From assembly GCF_963576675.1 (NCBI RefSeq), contig NC_088914.1, forward strand, positions 82,086,441-82,150,440: DNA of 64,000 nucleotides, given 5' to 3'. The stretch is from Euphorbia lathyris (lineage: Eukaryota > Streptophyta > Magnoliopsida > Malpighiales > Euphorbiaceae). Position 1 is the first letter of the stretch. The number at the start of each line of letters is the position of its first letter. This document shows positions 58,710 through 64,000 of this stretch, one piece after another. The position numbers and the translations under genes are program-made. The notes under the pieces are model-generated. The model was not told the origin of the DNA. It searched no databases and saw only the letters and a program-made list of their open reading frames with translations.

Positions 58710-59285
58710 TGTTGAATATGTAGAAGATGTGGTGGAGGCCATATTAATGGATAGTGAGTCACCGACTAGATTTTTATCACTGGCAAGAGATGTGAGACCA
58801 TGTACCTGATTTGAGACGCACATAGACGTTCTAACAGGAGAGAGGGCAACATCACATTCTATCTGATAAGGCGGAACATCAGCACAGTCCCAAGACTCCC
58901 GAGGTCATTGTTAGACAATTGGGCGTTGAAGTTGGCCAATTTTCAGTAGTAAGACCGATTTTCATAAATAGCTATTAAGATAAAGCAACAATTTATCTCA
59001 CAAAATAATTATTAAATAATAAACCTTAATTTTTAAAAAATAAAATAAAATAATAAACCTTAATAAATACTCAGAAATATTAATCAACATAAAATTCGTT
59101 TCCATAAAAATAAAAAATAAAGATATTCAACTATTATTGGAAAAAAAAAACTAACCAAAAGAGATAAACAAAAACTAACAAAAAGTTTTTACTCTAAAAA
59201 ATCACTCATGGTCTAAACTATAATCGTAACAAATTTTGATCGGGATCGTCTAAAAAATACAAGTCCGATGATATCCTACTAAACT
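58710..59285. other. intergenic, no clear gene
   Basis: 58710-58823 is the minus-strand open frame beside the MITE; the remainder is A-rich without recognisable features. Confidence 0.45.
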
Positions 59286-59289
59286 TCCT

Positions 59290-59700
59290 TTTTTACCAAG
59301 GGTTATAAAAGAGTTTACCCGATCTCGACTGCATATCAGAATGTCTGGCAACGATTGTAACAAGCATACTATATAACCAATTCATCAGGATAGTTACCGA
59401 CTTACGGTAATTCATCATGGCTTTAATCCAGCTTAAGGCATATAAATGCCTAAGTTGTCGAGTTGTAAATATCTCTTCAACATTTTGAAAAGAATGATGG
59501 GCATTTGGACTTGTCCTAGACCAATAGCAAAAATACATTTTTGCATTAGGTTTTGCATTTTGACTACATGATGCACAATTGCATCGGTATCGTCCCATCG
59601 GATGCAGCGTGTCATCCTGCATTTCCTTATCTCCTTTTATAATTTTGCAACTTAGCTAATTGAGCAGGAGTCCAATGAACCATTGATGTTGTTTTGGTGG
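59290..59700 (-). pseudogene. possible copia gag remnant
   Basis: The minus strand from about 59700 reads TTSMVHWTPAQLAKLQ, then in shifted frames LFKMLKRYLQLDNLG and LLQSLPDILI, resembling the copia gag core (L..LG....S-L-P). A copia primer site lies upstream on the same strand (60485-60496), which supports the call. Decayed, so tentative. Confidence 0.4.
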
Positions 59701-59989
59701 AAACCATTATTGCAAAAAGTAATGAAAACAATTTAAGGTACGGATACAAAAACGCCATTTTCAATGTAAAACGCATTTCAATTGAACCAACAGTACTTTC
59801 AAAAAATTATTTATGACTTGTAGTATTTTTATAAATAGTTCTGTAATTTTTTGGATATATAAAAAATATTTTTTACAATTTATAAATGATTTTATAACAC
59901 AAAAATAAATGTTTTAGACACAGAAAATTACCAAAAATATGCCTCAGAAAAAATTCCAAAATAGTCATCGAAAAAATCGGGTCGATAAC

Positions 59990-60150
59990 GGGTGCAGGAA
60001 AGCCTCCCACGTGCCTACATGTGTGGGCTCTATAAGTGCCATGTGGCGCACTGGTTGAGAGTGATTAGCCACGTGTCACGGCGTGATTGGCACATACGCC
60101 ACACACGTGATACACGGCCATCGCTTAAGTGCAAAGGCATGGGGGCCACG
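59990..60150. promoter_or_regulatory. cluster of ACGTG motifs
   Basis: CCCACGTGCC, GCCACGTGTC, ACACGTGAT and GCCACGTGG fall within about 150 bp. These are G-box/ABRE-like cores. They lie in the leader part of a copia relic, so a host regulatory role is doubtful. Confidence 0.4.
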
Positions 60151-60484
60151 TGGTGCCTTTCCGTCATCGGTTCATCTTGTGGTTCATTCCAATCTAGGAT
60201 TTTTGGAGTCTCTAGTTATGATGGTGACGAATGAAAATAAGGGTTGAGACTCAAAAACTTTCGGCTGAGACTGGAGTTCGCTTTAATTCTGAAATAATGT
60301 ACCCTAAAACGCAAATAACACAATTTTCTACGATTTCGCAGCCGTTTTACGCCAAAAACAATTCGAAAAAACACGTATACATATTCAAAAAAACACAGAT
60401 CTAATATAAATATTAATCCTAACATGCAAAACTATGTTTTTCTTCATTTTCGAGGATCAAAACTAACCAAACACAAAATCTGTG

Positions 60485-60496
60485 GCTCTGATACCA
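60485..60496 (-). other. copia primer-binding site
   Basis: The minus strand reads TGGTATCAGAGC followed by CACAGATTTTGTG. It marks the 5' leader of a minus-strand copia relic whose LTR would lie at higher coordinates. Confidence 0.8.
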
Positions 60497-60750
60497 ATAA
60501 AGGGATTATCTATTACATAATCTGAATATAAACACGAGTTTAAAACTTACCTCTTATAGAATAGAACCCGTTGAGTTGATTAGCAGCGGAAGTTTTGATA
60601 AAAGTTTGTATAGTGTTATTTATTTGACACAAGTTTCAAAGATTTTGAGCCGGTTTTTCTTTATGCCAATAGTTTTGATAAAAGCTTGTTGTTTTGACAT
60701 TTTGCAGCTGAAAACATTGAAAGCATGACCCTTCTATTTAATTGTCTTTT
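60497..60750 (-). mobile_element. copia LTR remnant (probable)
   Basis: Sits behind the primer site and contains GTTGATTAGCAGCGGAAG, a stretch commonly found in copia LTRs. Ends not determined. Confidence 0.4.
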
Positions 60751-60764
60751 TAACAAATAAGATT

Positions 60765-60769
60765 TTTTT

Positions 60770-60800
<31 letters not shown>

Positions 60801-61842
60801 GATAAAAGGCACATATCATTCCATTAACTTAATAATACAAATACAGTACAAAAAAAAGAGGAATAAAACCTTCATCCCATACAGGCAAAGACCTACAAAG
60901 GGAAGAAAAGACTACAAAGAGCAATATATAGACTACAAAGAGCAATAAAAGACTACAAAGAGCACTAAAAACCAGAAAAGATACAAATACAACAAACATA
61001 GAAGTCATATCCTTCTCGTAAGTCGAATCCCGTTGAAAAACCGTTGTAATCCATACTCCATCCTTTAGACTATTCCGGACGTTCGGATCTGAGTCCTTTC
61101 TGTTTGTGCATCCACGCAGATCTACAGATCTACGGACAAGATAAACATTTTCCGCTCTTGCTGAGACCGAAAAAAGAATAAAAGAAAGAGATATAGTTCA
61201 CAAGTGTAGATCTGACGGAAAAAGAAGTTCAAGAAGGTATATAGACTTCAAACTAACAAGAAAATGTAAATCTAAAGCTAAAAACGAAAACTAAAATATA
61301 TATGGGAGGAGGAAGAAGGAAGATAAGCTTCCTTCTTCCTCCTCTAAATAAACATGCAAAGTGACGGTGGTAGTGACGGAAAAATTGATAAAAGAGGGAA
61401 GAAGATTGAGGTGAGGTGAGGAGATGAAGACTAAAAAGCTAAAAAAAAAAGAAGAAGATGGAAGATGGGAAAAGTGTTGGGAATAACACGGAAAAATTAT
61501 TCCGTAAAAATAATGACGAGCAAAATAATCAATAAAAATGAGACCGATAATTTTAACAGACTACGTTCACGAACAAGCTCGAGAGTAAATTCTTCCACTA
61601 TAAAATAGTAAGCGTACAAAGAGGGCGTTCTCTAGAAACTTTCTAGATTTACAATGAGATAAAACCAAAATAGTAGCACTCAGGTGTTTCCCGAAAAAAC
61701 CCCAAAATAATTAACTTACTATTTTGACTCTCCCCCAAAATGATTAGACTACCCTCAAATTACTAACTCTCAAATAAAGCTCTCTTCGGCAAACTCTCAA
61801 TTGCCTCATCTCTTTTCTTCACTCTTGCTCACCCTCAATATA
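60765..61842 (-). mobile_element. noncoding retroposon, copy B, with LTR-like block
   Basis: Flanked by a perfect 14-bp duplication TAACAAATAAGATT (60751-60764 and 61843-61856). The minus strand ends in GCCTTTTATC and a poly(A) of about 35 bp (seen as T at 60765-60800), as left by LINE reverse transcription. 60765-61474 is homologous to copy A at 39230-39912. 61475-61842 looks like an LTR in the opposite direction: TGTTGGGAATAACACGG start, a TATAAAATAG near 61601, and a TC-rich end. No protein coding seen. Four ~20-bp GACTACAAAGAGCAATAAAA units lie at 60890-60970. Confidence 0.75.
60890..60970. repeat. ~20-bp tandem repeat
   Basis: Four units: GACCTACAAAGGGAAGAAAA, then three close copies of GACTACAAAGAGCAATAAAA at 60910, 60931 and 60951. 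Located near the 3' end of the retroposon. Confidence 0.8.
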
Positions 61843-61856
61843 TAACAAATAAGATT

Positions 61857-62227
61857 CTTAACATCGAACATAGAAGCAGCATAAAGTTTTTTCTTTAATA
61901 ATTTTGAATCTATTTGATTTTAAAAGTTAATTTAAATATTTATTTAAAAATCCATAATTTATTGTAACAAAAAAATCCCTAATTTATTGGTCATATTATC
62001 ATATTATTATTTTCATGCAATTATCATCATTGTATCATTTAGGAAAACATTTTAGCATTTTGGACAATTATTTCAATTTTTCTGTTTGGAAAATTCAATT
62101 AAGTAAACATTCATTTTTTTTTTCTATAGATTAAAGAGGAAATATATTTTCTTCCAATTCAAATTGACAAAATATTTCCACAATTGTATGCATTTTCCTA
62201 CTCATTTTGACTTAAAAAAAACATGTA
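61857..62227. other. intergenic, no gene seen
   Basis: AT-rich; nothing recognised. Confidence 0.5.
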
Positions 62228-62515
62228 GGGCCCGTTTGTTTTACCTACTGTTTGTTGTTGCTGTTTGCTATTACAGTTTGCTGTTTACTGTTGGCTGTTA
62301 AAAAAAGTTGTTTTTCTAAAAAGCAGAGATTCTCTGCTTTTGTAAAACGCTGCTTTTCAGGTGTGAAAGACAAACAGGAAGTTACTAATCAAACACCTAA
62401 TGCTACTTTTCAAATTTAAAAGGCAAACAGGAGGTCACTAACCAAATACTTAAAACTCCCTCTTTTGAAATGAAAAGGCAAACAGAAGCATGAAAATGAG
62501 CAAACAAACACCCCC
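62228..62515. mobile_element. hAT-like MITE, relative of 34963-35157
   Basis: Starts GGGCCCGTTTGTTTTACC and ends CAAACAAACACCCCC. The interior matches the reverse complement of 34963-35157. No target duplication recognised. Confidence 0.6.
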
Positions 62516-63150
62516 GTAATTTTGTTAGTTCGTATCTTTTTTTTTTTTTTAAGAAGCACAATCTCCTACTTGAATTTATTAATTTAACATTCATATTTGT
62601 GTCTATTTTTTTTTATAAAAAATAGTTCGAATTCCGTTTGAATTTATTAATTTAACATTCACATTTATATCCATTTTTCATGTTAGTATATAGTTTTGGT
62701 ATAAAATCTGTTTATATTTTTTTTTTTTGAATAAAAATCTGTTTATATTTATATATTAATTTTTATTCAAAAAAAAATTTATATATTAATTTATTCATTA
62801 TTACAACAAGTACAAACAATGTTTCTATTTTGTACCATGCTGTGTGAGTACTGCATTATTGACTGAACTGAATTCCTAGAATTAATTCAGAAATTCAAAT
62901 ATTTACAAAAACACGTAAATTGATGAGTAGACGAAACTCATCATTTTCTTAAGAATTAAAAAATAGAAAAGCAGACGTGGCAGCCCAATAAATAGAAGAT
63001 ACAAGAGACCAAGAAGTTAATAATAATATACTAAATATTAATGACATTAGTTGTATTTTTCTGGTCCCAAATAACCTTACAAAAATTAAATATTAATATT
63101 ATCCATTTACAGGTGGCTTTCAACGATGACTCATACATTACTCCTTTTTT
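62516..63150. other. distal promoter region, no gene seen
   Basis: AT-rich; leads into the core promoter of the gene starting at the right edge. Confidence 0.45.
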
Positions 63151-63162
63151 TATATATATAAC
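63151..63162 (+). promoter_or_regulatory. TATA box of right-edge gene (candidate)
   Basis: TATATATATAAC, about 70-80 bp before a long (TC)n pyrimidine patch of the kind found at plant transcription starts. Inferred. Confidence 0.5.
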
Positions 63163-63189
63163 ACCTAATCCACTAGTACTCCGACAGCT

Positions 63190-63444
63190 GGATTCCTCTT
63201 TCTCGCACGTGTCATCTCCCCTCAAACCCTAATCTCTCTCTCTCTCTCTCTCTTTCTCCGGTCATCTCCTCCTCCTTCCTCACCGTCTATTGGCCACTCC
63301 TCCACCACATCATCACCTACTTCTTCTTCTTCTTCTTAGTGGTCTAATTTAGGGATTTTTATCTGCCTCTAATTTTTTTCTCTCTGCGTTTAATTGGGCC
63401 TTTGAGACCTTCAATTTTGAGCCGTTGATCTTTGGGGGAAAAGG
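63190..63444 (+). other. probable non-coding first exon of a gene continuing to the right
   Basis: Pyrimidine-rich leader with (TC)n at 63233-63253 and a TTCTTCTTCTTCTTCTTAG stretch, a local change from AT-rich intergenic DNA, ending at a strong donor AAAAGG|GTAAGTATC (GT at 63445). A G-box core CACGTG occurs at 63206. No coding frame starts before the donor, so the protein lies beyond the window. Confidence 0.5.
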
Positions 63445-64000
63445 GTAAGTATCGTCAAGCAAAGAAGACTTTGTTGCTTACTCTTTATTAAGTTTCCAAC
63501 TTGGACCTCCACCTCATTCTTTTCTTCCACGCCATGAAACCAGGTCCATCTCTCTCTCTCTCTAGCTCTCTCACTATGTCATTTCCTTTTTTGCTCTGTT
63601 TTTGTATACATACCTTTTCTAGAGAGGATTTCTTATCTTATATTTGTTGTTTTCCCCAAATTTTTATTTGGTATGTTAATTGAATCTATGTCTTTATCCT
63701 CTGCAATCATTTAGGTAGCTCAACTGTGTTTTTTTATGATACTTGGTATGTGAGTAGTTATTTTTTGCTCCTCTTTCTGAACTGGGTCTGATTTTGTTTT
63801 GAATTTTGAGGTGGCTTTAGGGAATTGGAGTAAATTGTGTGTTTCTTTCTATATTTGTTTTTATTCAGCTGTGGTTTAACTTGTGCGTAAATTACAAAAT
63901 ATATGGAATTTTGGGTCTGAATATTGACATGTATGAGCATATATTACCTTACATTTCACAAGCGACTTCTAATTAATTCTGTTATTTATATATGGAAGGT
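63445..64000 (+). other. probable first intron of the right-edge gene
   Basis: T-rich sequence without a recognisable coding exon. Intron status rests on the donor at 63445 only. Confidence 0.4.

Overview
The window is plant nuclear DNA, almost certainly from a eudicot. The evidence is AT-rich intergenic sequence, GT-AG introns, a plant-specific HD-Zip homeobox gene, a RAF-like protein kinase gene, and a dense load of plant transposable elements (Tat, Athila and chromovirus-type Ty3/gypsy, Ty1/copia, an L1-type LINE, an Au-type SINE, and hAT, Mutator and Harbinger MITEs). Species cannot be read from the sequence. No tRNA, rRNA or CRISPR array was seen.

Layout. 1-4.6 kb: minus-strand Athila-type relic fused to a copia gag relic. 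4.6-9.4 kb: a hAT-like MITE and two head-to-head copia relics. 11.8-26.3 kb: one nearly complete 14.5-kb Tat-lineage Ty3/gypsy element with 2.1-kb LTRs and a GTAAC target duplication. 28.7-29.1 kb: a 413-bp internally deleted copia element. 31.2-33.7 kb: Athila and copia relics, the copia LTR hit by a hAT MITE. 35.4-36.4 kb: a three-exon HD-Zip I gene of the ATHB21/40/53 type, with a SINE 0.57 kb downstream. 38.2-40.8 kb: adjacent and nested MITEs around a noncoding retroposon. 41.0-44.5 kb: a gypsy pol relic cut by a 1572-bp solo LTR. 45.2-46.9 kb: more TIR elements. 47.6-51.2 kb: a decayed LINE with an RNase H domain. 51.9-56.0 kb: a six-exon RAF-like kinase gene. 56.7-62.5 kb: MITEs, a copia leader relic and a retroposon with a 14-bp target duplication. 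63.15 kb to the end: apparent promoter and non-coding first exon of a gene that continues past the window.

The two host genes (HD-Zip I factor and RAF-like kinase) are intact by conceptual splicing, and nothing in the sequence links them functionally. The most interesting structure lies inside the Tat element. Between pol and the 3' LTR, on the opposite strand, sits what reads as a five-exon gene for a plant mobile domain (PMD) protein with a C-terminal coiled coil. The splice sites keep the frame, but two stops and a frameshift show that this copy is dead. Second is a GC-rich word (ACGCGGGGCGT and variants) arrayed in both LTRs, in the internal region, and in the unrelated solo LTR at 41.8-43.3 kb. 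Third is a noncoding retroposon family in three copies, one of them carrying an antisense LTR-like block inside its target duplication.
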